Shown: in pieces, positions 7,455-15,149 of the stretch
How positions within the stretch are numbered: the first letter of the stretch is position 1
How the letters are laid out: each line of letters opens with the position of its first letter
Assembly (NCBI GenBank): GCA_031551355.1
Contig: JAVBNT010000047.1
Span: 1 to 27,780 of the forward strand
From: JAVBNT01 sp031551355
GTDB lineage: Bacteria; Vulcanimicrobiota; CADAWZ01
Direction: 5' to 3'
Length of the DNA: 27,780 nt
Program-made: the position numbers and the translations under genes
The notes under the pieces: generated by a model
Database searches by the model: none
What the model was told of the DNA's origin: nothing
The model's input: the letters and a program-made list of their open reading frames with translations, nothing else

Positions 7455-7626
7455 TTAACACTACAACGAACAGTTTTTAAAACTGTAGATACTGCGAACA
7501 CAATATGCAAATTCAAAGTAGATTTTACAACATCAAAACTGTGTTGAAACGCCTGTGTAAGGGAGAATCAGTTATTAATTTGCTCGCAGTAATGTCGGAA
7601 TTTTATTGTGTTCGCTGTAGTGTTAA
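7455..7626. mobile_element. 172-bp foldback (MITE-like) element
   Basis: TTAACACTACAACGAACA (7455-7472) and TGTTCGCTGTAGTGTTAA (7609-7626) are inverted repeats matching at 17 of 18 positions. Inner parts also pair: TACTGCGA (7490-7497) with TCGCAGTA (7584-7591), and the block GCGAACACAAT (7493-7503) matches the inverted right arm (ATTGTGTTCGC, 7605-7615). A small palindrome, CAGTTTT-T-AAAACTG, lies at 7471-7485. If TA is the target duplication, the ends become ACACTACARCGAACA. There is no coding capacity; short open frames here are not believable. The ends differ from those of the 5130 and 9877 elements, so this is a separate family. Confidence 0.6.
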
Positions 7627-7638
7627 GAGAAAAGTGTT

Positions 7639-7713
7639 TCTCACAGAGAAGAGGAGAACACAGAGAGGTTTAACTGGCATTTATCCTCCGTGGCCTCTGT
7701 GCCCTCTGTGAGA
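7639..7713. repeat. CTCTGTG-type intergenic hairpin
   Basis: TCTCACAGAG (7639-7648) pairs perfectly with CTCTGTGAGA (7704-7713), and weaker AGAG/CTCT pairing continues inward. The right arm contains CCGTGGCCTCTGTGCCCTCTGTGAG, split here as CCGTGGCCTCTG and TGCCCTCTGTGAG; I recall this kind of phrase from intergenic repeats in many bacterial genomes. The rest of 7714-7927 shows no gene. Confidence 0.5.
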
Positions 7714-7927
7714 GATCCAAAGATGGCAAAATCGGCTATGAAAAATACTAATTAATGATATTGATTATGTCTACGCTCCGCTCACAATGCTTTCCTTGCC
7801 ATCGCAATGCCGGGTTTTAAAAAATTTTAAATAACCGGCAGACACAATTGACCTCCTCCATCCTTTACATACATTTCAAACTTAACCGATAAAAAATTCA
7901 CACACTGCAGTTGCTTTGACAAAATCA

Positions 7928-7956
7928 TTGAAGGAATTTTTTTTACGAAATATAAT
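7928..7956 (+). promoter_or_regulatory. Candidate sigma70-type promoter for the esterase pair
   Basis: TTGAAG (7928-7933), a 17-base spacer and TATAAT (7951-7956) give a good promoter match. Transcription would start near 7963, about 70 bases before the first esterase gene. An alternative -35, TTGACA near 7917, is too far away at 29 bases. Confidence 0.55.
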
Positions 7957-8034
7957 ACTCAAAATCGCGGATATTTCACGGCTCTAAACGATGACAGGCC
8001 CGACATCCGCACCAAATATAAAAGGGACAAAAAT

Positions 8035-8820
8035 ATGGTAATAAAAGAAACAATCGGTTCTTCCTGCCTTAACGAGGAAAGGGAAATATTTGTATATCTG
8101 CCGCCGGGATACGACGTAAATGAAGGTGCCTACTATCCCTGCCTGTATATGCTGGACGGACAAAATCTGTTTTCGACCCAGGGCGACTCGCCATACGGCA
8201 AATGGGACATCGACATTACGGCAGATACCATGATTGAAGACTGCAGGATTGAGGAAATTATTATCGTCGGCATATCAAACTCCCAATGGCGTGAGTACGA
8301 ATACACGCCGACATTCGATGCTTCGGAAGAGTGCGGCGGCATGGCCGACATATACCTGCAGTTTATCACCGGGGAAGTAATACCGTTCATAAATGAAAGA
8401 TACCGGACGATTACGGAAAGGGAATTTACAGCAATTTCCGGCTCATCACTGGGTGGATTATTCAGTTTATACGCCCTGATACAGTATCCGGAAATATTCG
8501 CCAGTGCGGCGGCGCTGTCTCCGTCAATATGGTGGGATAACAGGGTCATACTCGACATGCTGTCATCATGTGATTACGATCCGGACAGTTTAAGGCTGTG
8601 GATAGACATGGGATATTATGAAGAAAAGGACACGGAAGAAGACGATCCGGTAGGCAATTCGAGGACTCTTTGCGAGCTTTTGGAAGAAAAGGGCTTTGAA
8701 GAAGGCGAAAATTTCATTTACTATGAAGATCCTGATGGGCTTCACAATGAAGAATCCTGGGCCGGAAGAATGGAGATGGTGATGGAATTCCTGTTTCCAA
8801 AGGATATTGTTGATTGTTGA
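8035..8820 (+). CDS. Alpha/beta-hydrolase, enterochelin-esterase-like (PF00756 type)
   Basis: The 261-residue product has the putative esterase fold of the enterochelin esterase/esterase D group. Evidence is the YLPPGY start strand, YPCLYMLDGQNLF, the nucleophile motif GSSLGG with Ser138, the SPSIWWDN motif (about 162-169), an acid in LWIDMGYYEE (Asp191 or Glu196), and the catalytic His237 in GLHNEESWAGRM. It lacks a signal peptide, so it should act in the cytoplasm on a soluble ester or similar acyl compound; family members cleave siderophore lactones, S-formylglutathione or carbohydrate esters. AAGGGA (8022-8027) lies 7 bases before ATG. A close paralogue follows 67 bases later. Substrate is unknown; neighbours give no siderophore or glycan hint. 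Confidence 0.88.
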   Translation: MVIKETIGSSCLNEEREIFVYLPPGYDVNEGAYYPCLYMLDGQNLFSTQGDSPYGKWDIDITADTMIEDCRIEEIIIVGISNSQWREYEYTPTFDASEECGGMADIYLQFITGEVIPFINERYRTITEREFTAISGSSLGGLFSLYALIQYPEIFASAAALSPSIWWDNRVILDMLSSCDYDPDSLRLWIDMGYYEEKDTEEDDPVGNSRTLCELLEEKGFEEGENFIYYEDPDGLHNEESWAGRMEMVMEFLFPKDIVDC

Positions 8821-8887
8821 TACAACTTTATGATATAGTAACATTATATTTGAACAGATAAATTTTTAGATAAAAGTGAGGTGCAAG

Positions 8888-9805
8888 ATGGTAATAAAAG
8901 AAACCATTGAATCAGCATTCTTTAACGAGCCGAGGGATATATACATCTACCTGCCGCCGGGGTATGAGGAAAACGAAGACAGGCATTATCCCTGTCTGTA
9001 TATGCAGGACGGACAGAATTTATTCTCAACCCAGGGCGATTCTCCCTACGGCAAATGGGACGTCGACATTACCGCCGACAATCTGATTGAAGAAGGAAAA
9101 ATCGATGAACTGATAGTCGTTGGAGTTTCCAATTCACAGTGGCGCGACGATGAATACACGCCGACATTCGACCGCAGCGAAAAAAGCGGCGGTATGGCGG
9201 ATGTCTACTTGCAGTTCCTCACACAGGAAGTGATACCGTTCATTAATGAAAATTACCGGGTCATTGCCGACAGGGACGCCACGGCCATTTGCGGATCATC
9301 ACTGGGCGGACTTTTAAGTCTTTATGCAATTATGGCATCTCCGGATGTTTTCGCCAGTGCGGCGGTAATGTCGCCGTCAATATGGTGGGACAATAAAGTC
9401 ATCCTTGACATGGTTAACTCAAATGAATACGATACCGACAGTCTGAAAATATGGCTTGACATGGGCTATTATGAGCAGGGCGATGAAGATGAAGACGAGG
9501 GTGAGGAAGAAGCGGAGGATAACGGCGGCGGGAGCGGGGATAGTGACGAAGACGGTGAGGAAGCCGAAGAAGGCAGTGATGAAACAGAGGAAGACAGCGG
9601 CGAAGAGAATGAAGAAGACGATCCGCTGGAGAATGCCAGGGTTCTCTGCGATTTGCTGCGCGAAAAAGGCTTCAAAGACGGTGAGAACTTCGTATACTAT
9701 GAAGATCCCTGGGGACTTCATAACGAAGATTCATGGGCCGGAAGAATGGAAATGATCCTGCAGTTCCTATTTCCGGGAGAAGAGCAGGAAGAGGATGAGG
9801 AATAA
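8888..9805 (+). CDS. Paralogous esterase with a 41-residue acidic insertion
   Basis: The 305-residue product aligns without gaps to the upstream esterase for the first 196 residues and again after the insertion. All catalytic features are kept: Ser138 in GSSLGG, Asp191/Glu196 in WLDMGYYEQ, and the His in GLHNEDSWAGRM. Where the first copy has the short acidic loop EEKDTEEDDP, this copy has about 41 more residues made almost only of Glu, Asp, Gly and Ser. It also ends with an acidic tail (GEEQEEDEE). The start is set at ATG 8888 by alignment with the paralogue; a GTG at 8876 would add four residues but overlaps the GAGGTG ribosome site (8878-8883). The pair is clearly a tandem duplication. The acidic loop lies next to the active-site acid, so it could affect substrate entry or metal binding. 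That part is inference. Confidence 0.87.
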   Translation: MVIKETIESAFFNEPRDIYIYLPPGYEENEDRHYPCLYMQDGQNLFSTQGDSPYGKWDVDITADNLIEEGKIDELIVVGVSNSQWRDDEYTPTFDRSEKSGGMADVYLQFLTQEVIPFINENYRVIADRDATAICGSSLGGLLSLYAIMASPDVFASAAVMSPSIWWDNKVILDMVNSNEYDTDSLKIWLDMGYYEQGDEDEDEGEEEAEDNGGGSGDSDEDGEEAEEGSDETEEDSGEENEEDDPLENARVLCDLLREKGFKDGENFVYYEDPWGLHNEDSWAGRMEMILQFLFPGEEQEEDEE

Positions 9806-9876
9806 GTGGTTACCAGTTGACAAATACATAAAGAGATAGTATCAAGAAGCAGGCTGGGACTCGCGATGACGGGAAA

Positions 9877-10286
9877 TATAGTCGTATACTACCTTAGTAA
9901 AATCTAAAGAAAATTTAGTTAAAAATATTTTAAAGCGGTTATTTAAAGAGAATTCCAAGGGGAGGCTATTAAGGGGGCTAAAATTCCGCACCCCCTCGCA
10001 TCCTCCCCTATGGAGAACCCCTCCAAGCTACCCCCGCGCTCAACCTGGCGCAAGACAATGTTTTCGGTGAAATAATTACCCCTGCAGGGAGACTTCAGAC
10101 GGCTACCACTAATAACTATGCGTTTTCCCTTGCAATGCTCTTACCCGTGGTGCCAAGCCATCTGAAGTTTGGCCAAGCCGGGATTTTTCGTAAATAATTA
10201 AAAAATTTGTTGTCAATTTAAATTTAGCCCGGGAAAAATTCGCCGTATTTTGCTTTTTAGATGATGTTGCGCGTAGTATGACTATA
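9877..10286 (+). mobile_element. MITE-like element, copy 2 (410 bp)
   Basis: This is homologous to 5130-5434 and in the same orientation. The ends are TATAGTCGTATACTAC (9877-9892) and GTAGTATGACTATA (10273-10286), inverted with a 2-base gap. Compared with copy 1 it has about 50 extra bases (roughly 9980-10030) bounded by GCTA on both sides, plus a longer right part. The hairpin arms ACTTCAGACGGCT (from 10091) and AGCCATCTGAAGT (to 10169) pair at 12 of 13 positions, with ACCAC/GTGGT inside. It has no coding capacity. It occupies most of the gene-less stretch 9806-10397; just before it (9859-9871) is the ACTCGCGATGACG phrase. Confidence 0.62.
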
Positions 10287-10341
10287 ATTAAAAGATTTGC
10301 TAAATAGACACACAGGAGGGGATTCGCGATAACAGAAATAA

Positions 10342-10380
10342 AAAAAACAGCGGACGGGAAAATCCGGGCCGCTGTTTTTT
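10342..10380 (-). terminator. Terminator of the beta-propeller lipoprotein gene
   Basis: AAAAAACAGCGG (10342-10353) and CCGCTGTTTTTT (10369-10380) form a 12-pair stem with further CGG/CCG pairing inside and T-runs on both strands. It begins 18 bases past the stop of the minus-strand gene. Confidence 0.8.
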
Positions 10381-10397
10381 ATTTCAATAATCCGAAG

Positions 10398-11918
10398 TTA
10401 TTCGGCGGTGATCCTGCGCAGCAAGGTATTGTAGCCTGACGTCCCGTCCAATACATAGAACATACTGCCGTTACCGAGCATTACCAGATCACGCGGTAAC
10501 CTGAACGTTGCCGACAAAGCAGAGCCGTCCGTATTACCGGCAGTGCCGGTACCGGCAAAAAGAGTAACGGTTGTGGCGGTTGAAACCGTAGCCGTTTTAA
10601 CGCCGGTGATCTTCTTGATTTTATTGTTATTATGATCGACGACAAACAAAGTATCTTCATCAAGAGAAAGCGCCAGGCCGCCCCATTCGGAATGAAATTT
10701 TGCCGCATCGCCGGTAACGGAACCGGTAGTTGGAACATCTCCCCAAAAATTAGAACCGGCAATAATAAACACATCTACATCAGCGGCGGAGTCGGCTGTC
10801 AAAAGACCGGACACTTTACCGACATAAGAACCGAGATCATTCAAATAATAAATGGCGTCACCGCTTGAGGAAACCGTCAAATTACGCGGCTTAGGAATAC
10901 CGGCGGTGGCTCCGGTTCCCGGCGAAGTTATCGTAGCTCTGGAACCGGCAATCGTATCAACAAACGTAGCGGAAGAGTCGGCGGCGGTATCAACATCTTT
11001 AATTCTTCTGATGCAATGATTGTTGAGATCGGTGACATAGAGGGTCTTGCCGTCAGGAGATACAGCCAAATCTTCCGGACAGTTGAACTTGGCGGCGTTG
11101 CCGGCCGTATTGTCGGCAAATGCGCCGCCGACGGAAGACATACCGGCAATGGTGGTAACCATAACATCGGCTGATGTAGCGGCAGTCTTAACTCCGGTGA
11201 TTCTCTTGATGGTATGCGATTTATAACATGTTACGTAGAGAGTTTCATCATCGGCGGAAAGCGCCAGTCCCTGCGGCCAGGCAAGTTTCGCCTGATCGCC
11301 GCTGACGCCGCTGTTATCACCTTCAACTGTTCCGGCGATAATGATAATTTCTCCCGTGGATGTATCAAGGCGTTTTACCAGATGGGCTTCCTTTTCGGCA
11401 AAATATATAAACTTCAGATCATGCGAAGAAGCCAGGTAATAACCAAAATCCTGATCCGGCAAAGGATATGTCAAGACCCGGAAATCAGTTGTATCGGAGG
11501 TAATCGGCACAAAACCGACGATACTGCCGGCATCCATAATAAGTTCAGCCGCGGAAAGCGTCAGCGGCATAGCTTCAAAAACATAACCCGCCTTTGAAAA
11601 ATCAAGGCTTAAGGCGTCTTCCAGATAAGCCGTAAAGGTCAGGGAAAAGACACCGTCGGCACCGGTGACTGCAGAAACAGACGGGGAAACGCTGACCGTT
11701 ACGCCCTCAATCGGTCTGCCGTCCGGATAAACGGCCATGCCGGCAGCAGTAAACGTATACAACTGCCTTGGCTCAGTAGTCGGCTCCGGGGCCGGCTCTG
11801 TCCAGCTCGGAGACGAGGCCGGCGACGAATTGCCGTAAAGCCTGAGACCGTCGTTGTCGCCGCAGCCGGCAAGGGCGATACCGGCGGCAATAGTAAGGGA
11901 CAAGAATAGTTTCTTCAT
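10398..11918 (-). CDS. Lipoprotein with carboxypeptidase-regulatory-like domain and NHL-type beta-propeller
   Basis: The start is ATG at 11918: GGAGG (11924-11928) lies 5 bases upstream, and the protein then opens with a lipoprotein signal (MKKLFLSLTIAAGIALAGC, Cys19). A Pro/Ser/Thr-rich linker follows. Residues about 55-125 look like a carboxypeptidase-regulatory/Ig-type beta domain (MAVYPDGRPIEGVTVSV...TGADGVFSLTF). The rest is a propeller of five clear NHL-like blades, e.g. PQGLALSADDETLYVTCYKS and PEDLAVSPDGKTLYVTDLNN, each followed by IKRITG or IRRIKD and an IAG motif; a weaker first blade would make six. Total 506 residues. Such proteins are cell-surface binding or scaffold modules; no catalytic site is seen. 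The gene is monocistronic, with terminators on both sides. A small hairpin, CCGAA-GTTA-TTCGG (10392-10405), encloses its stop codon. Confidence 0.83.
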   Translation of the reverse strand: MKKLFLSLTIAAGIALAGCGDNDGLRLYGNSSPASSPSWTEPAPEPTTEPRQLYTFTAAGMAVYPDGRPIEGVTVSVSPSVSAVTGADGVFSLTFTAYLEDALSLDFSKAGYVFEAMPLTLSAAELIMDAGSIVGFVPITSDTTDFRVLTYPLPDQDFGYYLASSHDLKFIYFAEKEAHLVKRLDTSTGEIIIIAGTVEGDNSGVSGDQAKLAWPQGLALSADDETLYVTCYKSHTIKRITGVKTAATSADVMVTTIAGMSSVGGAFADNTAGNAAKFNCPEDLAVSPDGKTLYVTDLNNHCIRRIKDVDTAADSSATFVDTIAGSRATITSPGTGATAGIPKPRNLTVSSSGDAIYYLNDLGSYVGKVSGLLTADSAADVDVFIIAGSNFWGDVPTTGSVTGDAAKFHSEWGGLALSLDEDTLFVVDHNNNKIKKITGVKTATVSTATTVTLFAGTGTAGNTDGSALSATFRLPRDLVMLGNGSMFYVLDGTSGYNTLLRRITAE

Positions 11919-11961
11919 AAAAACCTCCACTGTTATAATTATTACATTCGCAAAAAGCAAA

Positions 11962-11991
11962 AAAAGTCCGGAAGAATAATTCCGGACTTTT
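11962..11991 (-). terminator. Terminator of the 167-residue unknown gene
   Basis: AAAAGTCCGGAA (11962-11973) and TTCCGGACTTTT (11980-11991) form a perfect 12-pair stem with a 6-base loop. On the minus strand the stem is followed by more T residues. It starts 21 bases past the stop of the gene at 12012-12515. Confidence 0.85.
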
Positions 11992-12011
11992 ACATGATAA
12001 TCAGACAAAAG

Positions 12012-12515
12012 CTAATGGCCGGCTACAAAAAATCCGCCGAAATCGCCGCCGGGGCCAAAGCCGCCGATCGGCATCATACCGTCGCGCTCCTCGTAGGATT
12101 CAAACGATTTGATTTCACCGGTTGTCTTATTGACAACCACTTCGTCAATCTGGCGGTACATCGGGTATTCCTGATACATGTCATCTTTTCTCAGATAAAC
12201 GTTTTCAGCATCTAGATCCCTTTTTACATAATTGACGCCAACTCCACCCGGCTTGTCATAATTCTTGGTGACAAACAAATTCTTAGTTTCTTTTGTCGAC
12301 GGGTCGAATGACAATTCACCGGAAAATTTTTCTTTGGCACCGGGTGTAAGAGGAGTAAAGTCAACCTTTACATTGCCTGCGGAAGAGTCAAGATCTACTT
12401 TATCGGTATTGTCGACAGCCATCATCTTGGCTTCAACATCGGCAAATTCTTTGACGACTTTCTGTGCGGAAGTCATCTGATAAGGCGTTAAGCCTGAATT
12501 GGTATTGATATTCAT
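12012..12515 (-). CDS. Hypothetical protein, 167 residues, Gly-rich C-terminus
   Basis: I do not recognise this protein. ATG at 12515 is supported by AGGAGG (12523-12528) 7 bases upstream; the frame upstream of it to 12569 is AT-rich and lacks a ribosome site. It starts MNINTNSGLTPYQMTSAQ, a polar leader similar in style to the starts of the subtilase (MDINRLSAQN) and nucleotidase (MQIGNINTSL) in this window. A helical stretch (QKVVKEFADVEAKMMAV) follows, then an acidic, beta-like middle with SGELSFDPSTKETK and VVVNKTTGEIKSFESYEER. The end is GMMPIGGFGPGGDFGGFF, very Gly/Phe-rich. There is no signal peptide or membrane segment. It has its own promoter-like sequence and a strong terminator, so it is a single-gene unit. 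Confidence 0.75.
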   Translation of the reverse strand: MNINTNSGLTPYQMTSAQKVVKEFADVEAKMMAVDNTDKVDLDSSAGNVKVDFTPLTPGAKEKFSGELSFDPSTKETKNLFVTKNYDKPGGVGVNYVKRDLDAENVYLRKDDMYQEYPMYRQIDEVVVNKTTGEIKSFESYEERDGMMPIGGFGPGGDFGGFFVAGH

Positions 12516-12545
12516 AAAAAAACCTCCTGAAAAGAGACTAAAATA

Positions 12546-12573
12546 ATTATACAATATATAGAGTCCCAATAAA
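12546..12573 (-). promoter_or_regulatory. Candidate promoter for the 167-residue unknown gene
   Basis: On the minus strand TTTATT (12568-12573), a 16-base spacer and a perfect TATAAT (12546-12551) precede the gene by about 30 bases. The -35 match is weak, so this is tentative. Confidence 0.4.
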
Positions 12574-12610
12574 TGAAAAATAGATTAACAATTTGTTACA
12601 ATTTAGTCAA

Positions 12611-15004
12611 CTACCTCTTGTTTCTGCCAAAGCCCTTGCCTAAAGGGCCTCGTTTCCCGCGGTTTGACGAAACAGAGCGCTCTCCCCTGCCCGAACGGTT
12701 ATCAGCAGCAGGCTCTCTGTTGCCGAATTTTCCGCCACTTCTGCGCACACCGCTCTGTGAAGCAGAATTCCGTTTCCCGGTCTTAAACGAGTCAGGGCGG
12801 CCTTCTGTGCCCGAACGGTTATCAGCAGCAGGTCCTCTGTTGCCGAATTTTCCGCCGCTTCCAGGCACACCGCTCTGTGAAGCAGAATTCCGTTTCCCGG
12901 TCTTAAACGAGTCAGGGCGGCCTTCTGTGCCCGAACGGTTGTCAGCAGCAGGTCCTCTGTTACCGAATTTCCCGCCGCTTCTGCGCATACCGCTCTGTGA
13001 AGAAAAATTCTGTTTCCCGGTCTTAAACGAGTCAGGGCGGCCTTCTGTGCCCGAACGATTATCAGCAGCAGGCTCTCTGTTGCCGAATCCGCCGCTTCTG
13101 CGCATACCGCTCTGTAAATCAGGTGCTTTAGAGGCAGACGGTTTGTCTGCTCCGGCAGCAAATTGAGGCGGCCTTTCCGGTCGTTTTCCTTTTTCAGAAT
13201 CTTTAAAGGGACGATACGCGGATTTCCCCGGGATAAACCCGCCTTCAGATCCTTTCACTCCGGGACGATTTGCCCGCCAACCAGTTTTTTTATCTTCAGG
13301 ATTGTCAAGGTCAATACCGGTCAGTTGCTCTTTCTGTTTAAGCCTTGAGGATGTATTTTTTATAACTCTAAGCGGTTTATCGGTATTGTAATCAATACCG
13401 CTGTAATACATCGCCGCCGCAGCCGTCATCGGCAGCGGGATAAAACTCTGAACCTGCTGCAAATTCCATTTGCGTTTAAGTAAAAACTCCTCTACAAAAC
13501 TCATTTCTTCATCAGTACATCCGGGAAAACCGGAGATAAAGTAAGGAACAAGGTACTGCTCTTTGCCGGTTTTTTTATTTTCCTGTTCAAACAGTCTGGC
13601 AAATTCCCGGTAAACGCGTCCGTCCGGTTTGCGCATACGGCGCAGTACATCGGAATGAAAGTGTTCGGGAGCAACTTTTAAATGTCCGGAGACATGATGT
13701 GACACAAGCTCTTTTATATACTGGGGAAACTGAACGGCGACATCCATTCTAATACCGGAATTAACAAAAACATGCTTAACGCCGGCCATTTTTCTGACGG
13801 CTCTGTACAGATTGATCACATCCGCAGCCGTAAGTTTCATGAATTTGCAGATTTCGGGGTAAAGACAGCTCGGCCGCCGGCAGCCGCGGCATTTTACCGA
13901 AACAGCATTCTTGCACCCGTAAAGATTTGCCGTCGGACCTCCCAAATCGCTGACGGTTCCCCTGAAGGAATCCCGGCGCATAAGTTCATGTATTTCTTTT
14001 AAAACCGATTCTATACTTCTGGAAACAATAAACTTGCCCTGATGGAGGCCAAGACTGCAAAAAGAACAGCCGCCGGCACACCCCCTGACAATGGTAATCG
14101 AATCCTTAACCATCGTCCAGGCCGGAACCGGCTCATCATACGCCCAATGGGCAAGGCCGGTAAAGGGCAGATTGTAAATTTCATCAAGTTCACTTTGAGA
14201 CAAAGGCAATGAAGGCGGCTCGATGATCAGCGCCCGGTCCGAATGCATCTGAACCATGGCTTTGCCGCAAAACGGGTTCAGTTCTTTTTCAATCTGTTTT
14301 GTCAATTCAAAAAGTTTCTTTTTATGCTTGAGGCAAAGTTCATATGAAGGCAGAAAATTATAATCACCCTCCAATTCCTTGCTGGCTTTGGAGCCCAAAA
14401 GCCTCGCCGTTCCCCGTATTCCCGAAAAATCGGTAATACCGTTCTGCAAATTTTCGGCTATTTGCAGAATCGGCTTTTCCCCCATACCGTATACGAGAAG
14501 ATCCGCTTTCGAGTTAACGAGAATGGATGGTTTAACCTTATTTTCCCAGAAATCATAGTGGGCCGAGCGCCTCATGGAAGCCTCTATGCCGCCCAGAACA
14601 ACAGGTATGCCGGGAAAAGCCGCTTTAATCATCTGCGTATAGACAACAGTAGGATAATTGGGCCGAAGTCCCGCTGATCCGCCCGGTGTATAGGCATCAT
14701 CGTGCCTTTTCTTTTTAGCTGCGGTATAATGAGCCAGCATGGAATCAAGATTACCGGCTGTCACACCGCAAAACAGTCGCGGACGGCCCATTACCGTAAA
14801 ACTGTTGACATCCCTCCAGTCCGGCTGTGCCAAAATACCAACTCTGAATCCCTTTGACTGCAGAAAGCGCCCGATGATGGCGGCGCCGAAACTCGGATGA
14901 TCCACATAGGCGTCGCCGGAAACAATAAGTATATCAAGCTCATCCCAGCCCAAAGCTTTCATCTCATCTTTAGACATAGGAAGAAAGTTACGTGCGTTTT
15001 GCAT
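12611..15004 (-). CDS. ygiQ: YgiQ-family radical SAM protein with repetitive basic tail
   Basis: The 797-residue product is a YgiQ (UPF0313) radical SAM protein. The N-terminal part has the family's DAYVDHPSFGAAIIGRFLQS and ILAQPDW motifs and a Rossmann-like binding region. The radical SAM cluster motif is Cys309, Cys313, Cys316 in RGCAGGCSFCSLG, and a second Cys-rich stretch, CKN...CRGCRRPSC...C, follows. These enzymes carry a 4Fe-4S cluster and cleave S-adenosylmethionine; the YgiQ reaction is not established to my knowledge. ATG at 15004 has AAGGGG (15011-15016) upstream. The last 225 residues or so are not part of the usual core: they are Gly/Arg/Ser/Lys-rich and include 3.6 copies of a 40-residue repeat, ending GKGFGRNKR. 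The core call is secure; the tail suggests nucleic-acid or ribosome binding, by inference. Confidence 0.93.
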   Translation of the reverse strand: MQNARNFLPMSKDEMKALGWDELDILIVSGDAYVDHPSFGAAIIGRFLQSKGFRVGILAQPDWRDVNSFTVMGRPRLFCGVTAGNLDSMLAHYTAAKKKRHDDAYTPGGSAGLRPNYPTVVYTQMIKAAFPGIPVVLGGIEASMRRSAHYDFWENKVKPSILVNSKADLLVYGMGEKPILQIAENLQNGITDFSGIRGTARLLGSKASKELEGDYNFLPSYELCLKHKKKLFELTKQIEKELNPFCGKAMVQMHSDRALIIEPPSLPLSQSELDEIYNLPFTGLAHWAYDEPVPAWTMVKDSITIVRGCAGGCSFCSLGLHQGKFIVSRSIESVLKEIHELMRRDSFRGTVSDLGGPTANLYGCKNAVSVKCRGCRRPSCLYPEICKFMKLTAADVINLYRAVRKMAGVKHVFVNSGIRMDVAVQFPQYIKELVSHHVSGHLKVAPEHFHSDVLRRMRKPDGRVYREFARLFEQENKKTGKEQYLVPYFISGFPGCTDEEMSFVEEFLLKRKWNLQQVQSFIPLPMTAAAAMYYSGIDYNTDKPLRVIKNTSSRLKQKEQLTGIDLDNPEDKKTGWRANRPGVKGSEGGFIPGKSAYRPFKDSEKGKRPERPPQFAAGADKPSASKAPDLQSGMRRSGGFGNREPAADNRSGTEGRPDSFKTGKQNFSSQSGMRRSGGKFGNRGPAADNRSGTEGRPDSFKTGKRNSASQSGVPGSGGKFGNRGPAADNRSGTEGRPDSFKTGKRNSASQSGVRRSGGKFGNREPAADNRSGRGERSVSSNRGKRGPLGKGFGRNKR
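12688..13116 (-). repeat. 120-bp in-frame tandem repeat (3.6 copies) in the ygiQ tail
   Basis: The unit is 120 bases (40 codons) and the copies are nearly identical. Each encodes, in order, GNRGPAADNRSG, TEGRPDSFKTGK and a variable SQSG(M/V)RRSGGKF segment. The copy nearest the core (13081-13116) has lost three bases, in frame. The unit length is a multiple of three, so all frames on both strands stay open, giving false open frames here. Confidence 0.9.
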
Positions 15005-15044
15005 AAAACACCCCTTAATAAAGTAATGCACAATTTTAAAGATA

Positions 15045-15073
15045 ATTATATCATTTCCCTGCGGATTGGGCAA
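15045..15073 (-). promoter_or_regulatory. Promoter of ygiQ
   Basis: On the minus strand TTGCCC (15068-15073), a 17-base spacer and a perfect TATAAT (15045-15050) form a strong sigma70-type promoter. Transcription would begin near 15037, about 33 bases before the start codon. The promoter of the divergent peptidase gene must also lie in 15005-15149 but was not obvious. Confidence 0.65.
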
Positions 15074-15149
15074 AATAAAAATTAAAAAGGGAGAGGCGTA
15101 TTGCTGCCGAAACTCTCTGTATCAAAATTTATTTTAAGGATGGGTTAAA

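Noticed and set aside
7505..7711. A 68-codon open frame in the 7373-8034 spacer
   Set aside because: It runs through the foldback element and the CTCTGTG hairpin, lacks a ribosome site and has no protein-like pattern.
9469..9755. Open frames in other registers across the acidic esterase loop
   Set aside because: They arise from purine-rich low-complexity codons; the paralogue alignment fixes the true frame.
12688..13116. The regular 120-bp repeats as a CRISPR array
   Set aside because: The whole unit is repeated, with no variable spacers, and it lies in frame inside a coding region.
12573..13166. Long open frames on both strands opposite and within the ygiQ tail (e.g. 12573-13166 plus, 12640-13161 minus)
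   Set aside because: They exist because a 120-bp repeat keeps every frame open; the repeat reads sensibly only as the continuation of the YgiQ protein.
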